Source: Aurelia coerulea (lineage: Eukaryota; Cnidaria; Scyphozoa; Semaeostomeae; Ulmaridae). Taken from it: a stretch of DNA of 64,000 bases. The DNA lies in the NCBI GenBank assembly GCA_039566865.1, contig CM076959.1, positions 15,049,501-15,113,500 on the forward strand. The letters run 5' to 3'. Of the stretch, positions 23,893 through 31,100 are shown one piece after another. Numbering within the stretch: the stretch's first letter is position 1; every line of letters starts with the position of its first letter. The notes beneath the pieces are model-generated. The model was not told the origin of the DNA. It saw only the letters and a list, made by a program, of their open reading frames with translations, and did no database searches. The position numbers and the translations under genes are program-made.

Positions 23893-25377
23893 TAATAATG
23901 ATAATGATAATAATCACTTTACTTACAGTTGGATAAACTAACGTAGTTTATGGCAGAAGGCACAAACTAATAAATACCAACTAACTTAAACCTTAAACTA
24001 ATTTACAGCAATACTATTTACAAATTTTACAATTGCAACCCTCCCCGCTCCCCAGCTCAATTTTTTATGTTTTTGCCAAAAACAGAGACGGATCCAGTGG
24101 CGGATCCAGGAAATATTGTGACTACTGCCAAGGTGAGATTATTCGAAATATTAGGGTGTGGCCTTTTGAAAATAGTTGTGTACCTAAATAACTAAATATA
24201 AGCATCTGACAATCTGGCTACTGCTTCAGCAGTAGTCACAGTGTCTGGATCCGCCCCTGCATAGTCCGAAAGGGTTGTTGCTAAACAAGATCATCTTCAA
24301 TTTCCTTGCACTGTGATAGGGCATGCAACAAAATAATAAGAAGAGGAATATCACCAGTTGAATATATTAGGAAATTTCGGGGAATAAACTTCAAAGAATT
24401 TCGGTTAAAAATGCGAAAAAGCGAAAGTTTCCTCCCTCAAAATCAATTTGCGTGGTACTGTTGAAGATATTCCTCTGAAAATTTTCAAGATATTGCAGAG
24501 TTTTCACAGCACTTACGAGATAGGACTGTTGTGAAAACGATGGATCATTAAATGTCATTCCAGCCAGAAATTGACCACTCTGCCCTCTAGAATTTCCATC
24601 TCCCTGAAAAAGATTCAAATAGATGTTTCTTAGCAAATAAAAGACAGAGTCCACATCCATAAGTGTCCGGATAAAATTCCTGAAGCCGGGTGAAATTTTC
24701 TCTCTTGGAGTGCACACCCCCGTACAATTGAAAGTCAAGTCCCCCCAGATCGACCTAAAACAATGCCAAACCATGGCCAAACATTGTTGTGTAACCTGCA
24801 TATTACAAAGGTTTCTTCCCCTCTATTTAGATTTTTCAAAACACTTGGCCTACTGTTTCATAGAAACAGTTTATTTGTTAGCTACGCATACAAACAAAGG
24901 GTAAAAATGTAAAAATTGGTCTTTTTTCAGTGATTTGATTTCCCTGCTCCTGAGTTTGGTTTTGGTTAACAAAACCTGATGCGGCGAATTTGAACTCATC
25001 ATTTCGGCCTACATTTGCTGCATTGACAAAAGAACCATGCTTCAATTTGGAGATTGGCTTTCTAAAACACATGGACGTGTTGTTGTTTGGAAGAAGATTC
25101 GAGCAGAATATAAAGTTAGTTGGTCCGTCGACAAAGTAACATTCGTGAATTACTTCCGTCTTCTGCTTTCAATTCACATAAAACAAAAGACAAACATGTA
25201 AAACCAAGATAAAGCCACCACAAGGTACCTGCCTCAAAATGACCTTGAAATGCTTCCCAGAAAATTCAATAATAAGATGATTACCTGTACGGCAGTCTGT
25301 GTTCTAGTGAACGAAAGAACTATAGCCAAACAAACTGAGATTTTCAGGAAACGCAACCTTTCCTTGGTTGAAGCCAT
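850..25377 (-). CDS. Divergent subtilisin/kexin-like secreted protease gene, 3' end beyond the window
   Basis: This is a multi-exon gene for a secretory serine protease of the S8B (kexin/proprotein convertase) fold. Exons in order: 25377-25285 (signal peptide), 25162-24976 (tentative), 24603-24517, 21105-20956, 19391-19330, 18944-18844, 16774-16581, 7585-7361, 7266-7241 (tentative), 4490-4416, 2476-2367 and 967-850. All firm junctions are GT..AG and keep phase. The triad is present: Asp in CISDPTG, His in NKHGTSMAG, Ser in TTGASSAAA, plus the oxyanion Asn in SAGNGG. Oddities: no recognisable prodomain; DDG is replaced by DPTG; the acidic loop that normally follows SWG is replaced by NMTMF; the Pro after the catalytic SAxA block is missing. 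The P domain should follow exon 12 outside the window. The fold call is firm. Activity and specificity for basic sites are doubtful. Confidence 0.85.
1152..1463. mobile_element. CCCGG-ended MITE with decayed 8-bp duplication
   Basis: The left end is CCCGG then a long G run and TACTTGACC. The right end reads AGTACCCCCATGG. Flanks tgctcacg (1144-1151) and tgctcgcc (1464-1471) agree at 6 of 8 bases. The interior shares the ...CTAGAAAAAATTGGCGAAAA... phrase with 15969-16260. It belongs with the CCCGG family whose likely autonomous member is at 8651-15352. Confidence 0.6.
2367..2476 (-). CDS. Protease exon 11
   Basis: 110 bases, phase 2 to 1. It encodes PNLGWRDIQHLIARSS, matching the NPxLTWRDVQHLIVxTS helix that follows the catalytic Ser in kexins. 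The donor is agag|gtaagc. Confidence 0.85.
3298..3716. mobile_element. Foldback element
   Basis: CTTTTCAAGGTAAGAGGC near 3301 reappears inverted as GCCTCTTACCTTGAAAAG near 3697-3714, and homology continues to a central hairpin (GGCTTTGACC...GGTCAAAGCC, 3472-3537). No ORF is present. Confidence 0.7.
3727..3793. repeat. (TTCAG)n microsatellite
   Basis: About 13 uninterrupted copies of the pentamer CAGTT. Confidence 0.95.
4416..4490 (-). CDS. Protease exon 10: catalytic serine
   Basis: 75 bases, phase 2 to 2, encoding CQTTGASSAAAAVASGIMAL. It aligns with HTGTSAxAPLAAGIIAL of the family. The catalytic Ser is kept in GAS, and the usual Pro after the SAxA motif is Ala. The exon abuts the MITE at 4530-4953. 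Confidence 0.85.
4530..4953. mobile_element. TACACG-ended MITE, subfamily A
   Basis: The terminal inverted repeats are TACACGTTTT..TTCATAAGAAAC on the left and the reverse complement on the right. The interior is studded with AGTTTCTTA. A second copy of the same subfamily is at 20252-20677. Confidence 0.75.
5466..5600 (-). repeat. Dispersed repeat with hammerhead-like core
   Basis: On the minus strand it reads GTTGCT-CTGAAGA-T-GCCC-TAGT-GGGC-GAAACTAGTT-AGCAG. This has the CUGANGA and GAAA cores, a GCCC/GGGC stem, a minimal ACUAGU helix III, and a helix I formed by UUGCU with AGCAG. One extra U between the core and stem II departs from the canonical hammerhead. Other copies are at 17552-17755 and 34690-34815. 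Confidence 0.5.
5698..5720. repeat. (TTG)n microsatellite
   Basis: Seven or so perfect TTG units. Confidence 0.9.
6110..6680. repeat. Dispersed SINE-like repeat, copies in opposite orientation
   Basis: The phrase ATTCAAAGCRATTAGCGAYTGCAGAC, preceded by a GACACC run, occurs here in both orientations (6118-6180 and 6540-6660). It recurs at 19096-19290, 50260-50415, 50690-50865 and 63900-63990. It is noncoding and of unknown class. Confidence 0.6.
6720..6800 (+). repeat. tRNA-derived fragment
   Basis: GGGATAGCTCAGTCGGTAGA matches the A box and D arm of a tRNA. No proper anticodon arm or GGTTCGANTCC B box follows. It is probably the head of a SINE or a decayed tRNA copy. Confidence 0.45.
6884..7200. 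mobile_element. Foldback element in protease intron
   Basis: Arms of about 150 bases (6884-7035 and 7055-7200) are near-perfect reverse complements. Shared text includes GTTCGTACAATGACTTGGGG and its inverse. The spacer is about 20 bases, and there is no ORF. Confidence 0.8.
7241..7266 (-). CDS. Protease exon 9 (26-base microexon, tentative)
   Basis: A 26-base segment (ANDIASLY plus GC) lies between gaaag| and |gtacct. It is the only segment found with the phase 0 to 2 needed to join exons 8 and 10. It fills the spot where kexins have the IVTTDL strand. It lies only 94 bases after the exon 8 donor, which is short for an intron here. Confidence 0.4.
7361..7585 (-). CDS. Protease exon 8: oxyanion-hole exon
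   Basis: 75 codons, phase 0 to 0. It opens GRNGKGNIILFSAGNGGTWN, followed by CSYDEYLSLIYTIGIS. This is the family block GRxGxGSIxVxAxGNGG...NCDGYxNSIYTIxIS, with the oxyanion Asn kept. Confidence 0.88.
7586..8389. other. Intronic, no gene seen
   Basis: Contains a G run (7684-7699) and AT-rich sequence. Nothing coding was recognised. Confidence 0.5.
8390..8650 (-). mobile_element. LINE 3' end, distal half of an interrupted copy
   Basis: On the minus strand the frame ...TLRAFKKKVQP and stop continues the LINE protein that breaks off at 15353. A retroelement-like 3' tail follows. The two halves are separated by the transposon at 8651-15352. Confidence 0.8.
9012..9124. repeat. Inverted repeat inside the transposon
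   Basis: CCCACCAAAATCTAGATCAG at about 9014 is mirrored by CTGATCTAGATTTGGGTGG near 9105. The loop is about 65 bases. It may be subterminal structure of the element or a small nested insertion. Confidence 0.6.
10062..14485 (-). CDS. Transposon protein: zinc-finger module, UGA stop, then DDE-like transposase
   Basis: Exon a is 14485-14284 (donor gaag|gtacga) and exon b is 13957-10062 (acceptor ccttctag), phase 1. Exon a encodes a Cys-rich segment (C6, C14, C17, C20, then CAYCGCPPAKHE). Exon b first encodes two zinc-finger-like motifs (C152/C155/H179/H185 and C241/C244/H264/C268), then KRKQSSIESFVIPSKKPK. An in-frame UGA (13281-13283) closes a 292-residue protein. The same frame continues without another stop to 10062, giving 1365 residues if read through. 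The second part has SDGDSRRR (D709), a D(2)H motif DFIH (D759, H762) and CEEFFS (E948), as expected of an RNase-H-fold transposase. It resembles long uncharacterised proteins common in marine invertebrates. An upstream exon is possible (acceptor tgtgcag just before CVACG). Confidence 0.85.
13277..13283 (-). promoter_or_regulatory. Candidate stop-readthrough signal UGACUAG
   Basis: The only stop in a frame of about 1300 codons is CAA-UGA-CUA-G. UGA followed by CUAG is the context of documented efficient readthrough in metazoan mRNAs. An intron removing the stop is unlikely, because the only nearby AG (in GACTAG) follows purine-rich sequence. Alternatively this is one nonsense mutation in an ageing copy. 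Confidence 0.55.
15353..15672 (-). pseudogene. LINE reverse-transcriptase-protein C terminus, proximal half
   Basis: The frame encodes WPTVRELIDFEAQKMVFESL and GQKCFAYRGAKLWNSLGPEI, the standard C-terminal tail of CR1-like LINEs. It is interrupted at 15353 by the transposon and continues at 8650. Confidence 0.85.
15969..16260. mobile_element. CCCGG-ended MITE
   Basis: It starts CCCGGGAGGTGTACTTGACT and ends AACCCCCGGG. The interior repeats TAGAAAAA..GGCGA as in 1152-1463. The flanks do not form a matching 8-bp duplication, so the ends may have decayed or recombined. Confidence 0.55.
16581..16774 (-). CDS. Protease exon 7: NDIYSCSWG block
   Basis: 194 bases, phase 1 to 0. It encodes VKTLLSDRW, then NDIYSCSWGNMTMF. 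The DIYSxSWG core is typical of kexins. In that family SWG is followed by an acidic P-E/D-D-D-G loop that contacts the substrate's basic residues, and here that loop is absent. The next intron (16580-7586) holds the nested transposon. Confidence 0.85.
16813..17250. mobile_element. MITE with 27-bp terminal inverted repeats
   Basis: ATACAGTAAGAACCCGCAAA at the left is mirrored at the right end (TTTGCGGGTTCTTACTGTAT). The interior contains AAGAAACYTCAGSCTG repeats and no ORF. Confidence 0.8.
17552..17755. repeat. Head-to-head pair of hammerhead-like repeats
   Basis: TATAGTGAACGATG..GAAGAGGGACAAC at the left is repeated inverted at the right, giving a snapback. The right unit reads GTTGCT-CTGACGA-T-GCCC-TAGT-GGGC-GAAAC on the plus strand. 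Confidence 0.6.
18018..18230. repeat. GC-rich inverted/tandem repeat (TTTTATAAGTCG units)
   Basis: TTTTATAAGTCGTGCCGCGCC, TTTTATAAGTCGCACC and TTTTATAAGAATCGCGCCGCGCC recur with inverted GGCACGGCGCG copies. Probably a small nonautonomous element. Confidence 0.5.
18261..18593. mobile_element. TTAA-flanked MITE
   Basis: It reads TTAA-AGGGGCTGGGTCACGTAA ... TTACGTGACCCAGCCCCT-TTAA. The TTAA duplication points to piggyBac- or Kolobok-type mobilisation. Confidence 0.8.
18844..18944 (-). CDS. Protease exon 6: catalytic histidine
   Basis: 101 bases, phase 2 to 1. It contains NKHGTSMAGLAAGEANNGVC followed by IVGVAYEAYIS, a close match to the family block NxHGTRCAGEIAAxANNxxCGVGVAY. The catalytic His is kept. 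The donor (ttcat|gtaaat) is moderate. Confidence 0.85.
19330..19391 (-). CDS. Protease exon 5
   Basis: 62 bases, phase 0 to 2, encoding VKEASYNFDQNISDVSPYLG plus a split Arg codon. It corresponds to the ASYDxNxxDxDPxPRY stretch between the catalytic Asp and His of kexins. Confidence 0.75.
20252..20677. mobile_element. TACACG-ended MITE, subfamily A
   Basis: Nearly colinear with 4530-4953 (shared GAAACTTGGATCAGCACTTA and ..AAAACGTGTAT end). Confidence 0.75.
20845..20922 (-). tRNA. tRNA-like sequence, probably pseudogene or SINE head
   Basis: The minus strand reads GGTTGGCTCAGTGGTAGCAC (A box) and, 50 bases on, GTGGTTCGAATCCCCGCC (B box). The T stem has mismatches and the anticodon stem does not close cleanly, so a functional tRNA is doubtful. 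Confidence 0.4.
20956..21105 (-). CDS. Protease exon 4: catalytic aspartate
   Basis: 50 codons, phase 0 to 0, with clean atcag| and |gtaagt junctions. It contains WQNGYTGKNVTICISDPTG followed by VDYNNAEL, which aligns with the family block GYTGxGVTIxxxDDGxExxHPDL. The catalytic Asp is kept. The second Asp of DDG is replaced by Pro-Thr. Confidence 0.85.
21595..22478 (-). pseudogene. LINE reverse transcriptase fragment with frameshifts
   Basis: 22478-22221 encodes SIKGVPQGSVLGPLLFNVFI and NYADDTTIYV, the RT motifs with the YADD catalytic site. Broken frames follow. Then 21933-21595 encodes ERALRIAYKDSCSKFEELLT and later C-terminal blocks. Stops between the parts make it a dead CR1-like copy. 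Confidence 0.9.
22479..23202. other. Noncoding, MITE debris
   Basis: Contains the right end of a CCCGG-family element (run of C then CCCGGG near 22860) and a segment similar to 970-1030. No gene was seen. Confidence 0.4.
23211..23524. mobile_element. CCCGG-ended MITE with perfect 8-bp duplication
   Basis: The ends are CCCGGAGGGGGGGTCTACTT and AAGGTAGACCCCCCGGG. The duplication GGTTAACG is at 23203-23210 and 23525-23532. Duplication length and terminal motif match the autonomous element at 8651-15352. Confidence 0.85.
23821..23911. repeat. (TAA)n microsatellite
   Basis: About 25 near-perfect AAT units. The long Ile-rich minus-strand frame across it is an artefact. Confidence 0.95.
24517..24603 (-). 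CDS. Protease exon 3: start of the catalytic domain
   Basis: 29 codons between ttttcag and gtaagt, ending FNDPSFSQQSYL. This matches the conserved (F)NDPxFxxQWYL block that opens kexin-family catalytic domains. Phase 0 at the donor. Confidence 0.75.
24700..24752. repeat. Truncated CCCGG-family MITE end
   Basis: GAGTGCACACCCCCGTACAA then TTGAAAGTCAAGTCCCCCC is the reverse of the left end seen at 15969. Confidence 0.6.
24976..25162 (-). CDS. Protease exon 2 (tentative)
   Basis: The acceptor gaaagcag opens a frame in phase with exon 1. The frame encodes a Cys- and Asn-rich segment (KTEVIHECYFVDGP..., then FRKPISKLKHGSF). The donor proposed here is weak (cag|gttttg, phase 1) and would need the next exon to start 4 bases later, at 24599. 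No similarity to the usual kexin prodomain is visible. It may be a novel propeptide, an alternative end (the frame runs to a stop at 24878), or not an exon. Confidence 0.35.
25285..25377 (-). CDS. Protease exon 1: start codon and signal peptide
   Basis: 31 codons beginning MASTKERLRFLKIS, then a hydrophobic core VCLAIVLSF and a polar end TRTQTAVQ, as expected for a signal peptide. The donor is CAG|gtaatc, phase 0. Confidence 0.7.
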
Positions 25378-25886
25378 GTTGATGCGTAGATTGAGTCCAT
25401 TCCTGGCAAGTTAAATGTTTGATTTACAGTTGCTATCAAATTTCAAAATGAATAATGTTACATGTTCTAGTATTGACTGGGGATTTACATCCCGGGGGTA
25501 TCATTGAGAAGTAGGAGTAGAATAAAAAACTTATTGTCAAGTTTGCAGACTGTATAAGACTAATTTGTAAAAACACGGAAACCAATTGGAGGACAGTAAT
25601 TTCTTTATAAGAAACTTGGGATTGGCAGGCAGTCTCTAGAATGTTAAAGTGAATCAACGGAGCTAAGTAGAGGCAATCTATAAATAGGACAAAGAAAACT
25701 CCTACGTACGTCATTGTTCCTCTTGCTAAACAATATCCACGAACGTCTCGAAATAATCAAATACAATAGGCTAATAATAGAATACCCAGACTCCTGCCGC
25801 GCGGGGCTTTTATCTCCGTTGATTCTCTTTAAGATGATTTTTACTTTCAGGTAAATTTCCTCTTCCAACGTATCCTAACGCCCGCC

Positions 25887-26215
25887 ATACACGTATTTCT
25901 TATAAGAGAACAAAGAATTTGGGACAGTACTGAAAGTTTCTTAGAATTATCAGATTTATTTTCAGTACTCAGAGTTTCTTACGAGTTGATACTATGAATT
26001 TTCAAAAGTGGGAACTTTTTTCTGGTCCACCTGGTATAATACGAGAAACTGGAGAGAATAAAGTAAAAACATGCCAAGGATTCCCTTTTATCAAAATAAA
26101 CAGGTGAGAACCAAAAGTGACGAAGTTTCTTAACTTTAAACGCTAATTGCTTCTACTAGCAGAGTTTCTCAAATTCAAAAAGTAAAAGTTTCTCAATTTG
26201 TTTCCTATTTTTCAA
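25887..26215. mobile_element. TACACG-ended MITE, subfamily B, with a second MITE end inside
   Basis: It starts ATACACGTATTTCTTATAAG and shares AGTTTCTTA.. with 36879-37255 and 57206-57581. It carries at 25990-26040 a copy of the right end of the element at 57955-58591 (GAAGTGGGAACTTTTTTCTGG type). The right border is unclear. Confidence 0.5.
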
Positions 26216-26435
26216 GTACATAAATTATCATGCAGTCTCTAACATCGTATCTACCTTCAAACAAGAGCTTGGACTTTTTGGTTGGCTCTAGCGATGTAAA
26301 TTTAGCTCTAAACAATGGCTAATTGCCCTCAAAATGTTCCTCGATAGTAAACTTGAACATAGGTTCCTCCTTTGTTGCTATTGGTACAATTTCGCCATAC
26401 GATGAAATACGATGAAACAGGCAATTTATTCAAAC

Positions 26436-26959
26436 GAGGCAATCAATTTCTATTTCTTGCATTTCTGTTCTCTCCAATGAAAAGGAAAAATTTTGAAAAT
26501 TGTGAATGGATACAAAACGTTTCTGTCTCTCACACATATCCTCTTAGAATCAATCAAAATGTGTGCTTGGCTTTGCAAATAAATTAATTACTATTTACAG
26601 GAAGTAATAACTATTTGGTCAACTGTATCCATAAAGTTGCTATTACTTGACCCATTTTGACGACAGATCCTTTAAGGTCCATTGATACCAATAAATTGGT
26701 TTGCAACAAAATAATTACTATTTGCCGAAACTTTCTTACAGTTTAAATTGCAAGGAAGATTAAGAATAGAAAGGCGTAGAAGTTTGCTCCAAATGTGGAA
26801 CCAACTGTACAGGGCCAACTCATTCCATGGCAAGCAATTACTTTCCATTTAAGCAGCTGCTTGCTTGACTGTTAATAAAAATGAGCACTTGAGACAGATC
26901 ACTTCACAAAGTGTTTCTCATCTGAAGAAGAAGGACAACAACACACTTGTGATATCTCG
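26436..26959 (+). promoter_or_regulatory. Promoter region and 5' untranslated exon of BRICHOS gene A
   Basis: This block is about 90% alike with 44301-44833, upstream of paralogue B, although the surroundings differ. A TATA-like TTAATAAAAATGAGC (26872-26886) precedes a 5' exon that ends at 26959 with donor ctcg|gtgagtat. The proposed start of transcription is about 26905. Conserved upstream text includes AACTATTTGG..CAACTGTATCC, with an E-box-like CAACTG. Confidence 0.6.
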
Positions 26960-27479
26960 GTGAGTATCCTGCATTTTTCACAGCTCTTAGAATTCTTTGT
27001 TAAGTCGCAGCATATCTGAGACAATTTAATAAATTTGTGCAAAGTGATTAAAAAAACTTAGACCGTTTGAAAAAATCACCAAAATATGACTATGCTTACA
27101 AATCATGAAAATTTCTCTATGTGCACTTGTGTAAGAACAAAAGTTATTTCAGTCATTATTGCAAAGTCTTTAAAATGGTTCAGGATCTATAGGATGCTAG
27201 CCTGCCTGCGTGCAGCCTCAACTCCTCCTCAAAGGAAAACTAGGGTCTGCGCAACAACGAAACAAAGCTTGTACTAACCTCAGAAAACAGAAAAGATGAA
27301 TCAGAAAACAGGGGCATGATGGATACATAGATTCATGTATATATTTCACGTTTAAATTGTGTTTGAACTTTGTATTGTAAATAGTTGGTAATTATTAGTT
27401 TTCTTTAAAACTATTGCTTCCACCAACTGTAAATAGATTAGTTATTATTATTATATATTATTGTTCAATATTCCCTCGG

Positions 27480-27833
27480 CGTTGATGTTGACTGCCGGTT
27501 AACTGCTGGATAGCAAGCCAAGTCCCTTGGCCTTAGGTGTCCAGTACTTTTCTCAGGATCTTTGCAGTTCCTAACAGACACGCTTTTTGTAAAAGTTCTG
27601 TGCTGCATTCCACTTCAATTTTCTCAAACCAATTCTCAAAGTTCTTTCCAATGGTACCCAGAGCTCCAATGATTATTGGTACAATCTTAATTTCCCTCCC
27701 ATTCCATAGCATCTTGATCTCTCTTTTCAAGTCTTGATACACCTCAATTTTTTCCTTTTCTTTTCTTTCAATTCTTGTATCGAAGGGGCAGGATATGTCA
27801 ATCAGCAAACACGATCGATCCTATTATTCTCTC
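27480..27833 (-). pseudogene. LINE C-terminal fragment, second clade
   Basis: The frame encodes CLLIDISCPFDTRIERKEKE, YQDLKREIKMLW and IIIGALGTIGKNFE, then KACLLGTAKILRKVL. This is the typical C-terminal block of another cnidarian LINE clade. It lies in intron 1 of gene A and is bordered by the hairpin repeat TGTTAGAGAGGCTGGTACCC. Confidence 0.8.
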
Positions 27834-28190
27834 TAACATGTTTTTATGTTAGAGAGGCTGGTACCCAGGGTACTAATCCAAGAGCTGCTTATGCAAATAT
27901 CAACTTAGCCTATTGTACTTGATGATTTTGACACGTGCGTGTATATTCCTTAGCTAGGAGAACAATAGCGTGTGTAGGAGTTTTCTTTGTCATATTTATT
28001 GATGCCGCACTGCCACCTAAATTGGTTTTCTAATGAGATTTTTGGCCAAAAATGCCTTTGTTCTGCAAAACACCATTGCTCAAAGTGGAAATTTTCATGC
28101 TGTTGTTCCATTGTCTCTTTGTAAGAACAAACTTAAGACCAAGACAATAATTCTACTTTTCCTGACAGTTTTCTTTCAGAAACATTCAGC

Positions 28191-31100
28191 ATGAAGACTG
28201 CTTGGATGGTGGTAAGCATCTTTGCTGTGGCAATGGTAAGTTAAGTATATAATATGTAGCCTCACTACACACGGACCCTCAGCTTACGCTCATCTAATTG
28301 AAGTGAATTGATGTTGTTGTTGTCCCTCCATTGGGGGCCTTATTGCCAAACTCTTGTCAAAACGGCAAAAACATCTTGCCAGGAACAAATTGTTTCTGGA
28401 CCAATCAGGATGCAAGACTTGAAACAACTTGATGGGATTGGCTGATTTTCTTCAATTCAAACTTCCCGCTACCCTGGGTACCAGACTCTCTAACATTTTA
28501 TGTTAGAGAGCCTGGTACCCAGGGTAACTTCCCGCCAACCTTCAAACTTCATTTTTCAATTCTAAGATTTCTTATCCAGTGTAGCCCCGTCAGTCAAGAT
28601 GACTGATTTTCAGGGGGGGGGGTGCCAAAAACTTTACAAATTAAAAATCTACTGAAACTAATGAAGAGGAAAGGAAACTAATTACAATCATAAATATAAT
28701 TCATTTACAACTAATTTCAACAAATTTACAATTAATCTTTTATCTTGTTCTTAAAAGAAGATAAGGAGGGAGCTTGTTTGGCCTCGCGGCTAAGATCATT
28801 CCAGATTTTCGCGCCACGAAATGCAAACGCTTTCTGCCCATTATTAGTTTTCATGAACGGTACAAGCAAGTCTGTTTAGGCATTTCTAAGGTTGATAATA
28901 TTGCGATCAGAATTTCTGATAACCAAGTGTGAGAGATAATCAGGCGCGAGACTATTAACACATAACAGACTTAAATACAATTGTTGCAGTCTCGCTTCTA
29001 ATCATATCCCTCACAGTTGGCTATTTTAACTCCTTAATCAAAGCATCGGCAAGAGCATCGTAGCTGCTATTTGTAATAACTCTAGCCGCATGATTCTGCA
29101 ATTTTTGACGCTTAACCAGTCGGAACTCAGCACAGTTCCCCCCACACAGAACAGCAGTATCGAAAATGTGGTTGTACAATACCTCTATATAATTTCCAAA
29201 GAACAGTTTTTGGCAAACAATTCTTTGCATATTTAGAAAAACCTAATGAGCAGGAGACATTGGCTTGCACGGATTTAATGTGCTCATCCCAGACGAAGTA
29301 CTGGTCAACTTGGACACCGAGATACTTAATACTGTCAACGAGTTCTGCAGGGGAATCAGCGATCACAAATCTAGCAGAATCTGCAGTGTTTTCACTGATC
29401 TTTTTAAGATTTGGTCTAGATCTGATGACCATTGCCTGAGTCTTGATTACATTCAATGTTAATTCTTGGGACCAGAGAACAATGGGCCCCTCAGAGCTTC
29501 TTAGCACACTTTCACATATAAAGTTATTTGCTTTTTTCCCAACGCGAACTAACAGTGGTGTTCTCTCATCATCGGGGCCTAAGTTTGGGCTGTTAGTGCA
29601 TTGGCCAAATTTGCACTCAGCTTAACCCCCTAAACTTTTGCCAGTTGGGGGTTACAAGAAATAAGCCATATTTTTTTCACAAACCAATGCACTAAATGTC
29701 CATGCCAATGATCCGTGCCTCTGAAAGAGACAATCGAGGATCAGCATGAAAAGAATTTACCAAAATAGAAGATGGTGGGTAAGAAAAGCGAAAGCCAGCC
29801 ACTAGCCAGTATCGATGATTACCGGAGATGTTTGCATTTTCAATGTTGAAATCAAATTGCGAGAAAAACGCTAATTTGCAAATGTCTTTATACGAGTTTA
29901 AGACGCATGCTAACTTGTATCCAGGAGGGAACATTTGGAAATTCCCTAAAAACATTATTGTACCTCATTTTGCAAGGTCACAAGGGGCTTTGATAATTCA
30001 ATGATTCAAATATCATTCTAAGGTACAGAACACGGCAGGGGTGTTATCTTGCAGGTACCCTGGGGTACAGTAACTTATGACCATTCCTTTTAGAGAAGCC
30101 ATGACTCTGACTCTTTGCCTGAATTAACTGTGATGTAAAATTGCATTTTAATCCCTATTATTTAGATTTTTAACATGTTTTTACTATTTGAAACAAATAT
30201 GGAGAAAATCGGCTGAGCAGGTTATATTAAGAAGGTTTCAATTTGCCAATTTTCCTTGTTTTTTGTTGCCTAGCAACGAGTCACGTGACTTATTAACTGG
30301 TATTGCTATATTTGCATAGCCAATTCTCTAGATAACAATAGGGGTAGGTCTTATTGTTACATCTCTTGTATTTTTGGAGAAAAAGAGGCTCCGCCCAGTA
30401 CAAAACAATTGAAAAATCGCCCAGTACAGATATGGTTAAAAGTTCCTAAATGTCCCTCAAAGACAGTAAGTCAAACAAAAGATGCCCTAACTATTACTTT
30501 TGCCCATGCTACACATTTCTTGATTATAATTCGTACAGATGGATGCTTTCTTCATTTTAGGCCAAAGAATTTTCCATGAAAGTTGATGAAAGTGGTGAAA
30601 TTTTTCAGGAAGAGTTCAAAATTGACCTTGCAGCAAATACCGAGAAGATTATTGTTCCAGCTCACGCAAACAGACAGCGCGTTGAAGTCTTAAACGACTT
30701 TGATGTTGTGAGTTTCACATACCTTTTGCTGCTCGCTTCACTAACAAATTTAGACAAGAATAATTGACGCTATAAACGAATACTACACAAAATATGGGTG
30801 CAATCAGGTCTCATTTGCCCGAATGTAAGATTACTGAAATCGTTCATCATGGAAAATTTTCAGCACAGACAATTTTCAAAAGTAAAGAAAAAATGAAGCC
30901 ATTATAGTCAAATAATTCTGAGGATTCAAAAATATCCGTGCAACAATCATGAAAGATAACGAAAAATTACTATGCGACGTTCAAGACCTGTGGTTAGCTT
31001 AAATTTTGGTTAGGGGGGGGGGGGGGGGTGGACGCAAGTGAAGCTTCATCAATATTTGCAGTGCTCCGTGTGTAGCTGAACATGGTCTAGTTGCAGCCAT

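Noticed and set aside
23387..23917. 176-codon frame rich in Ile
   Set aside because: Translation of the (TAA)n microsatellite.
29692..29955. 87-codon minus-strand frame in gene A intron 2
   Set aside because: No recognisable domain and no convincing flanking splice pair; left unassigned.
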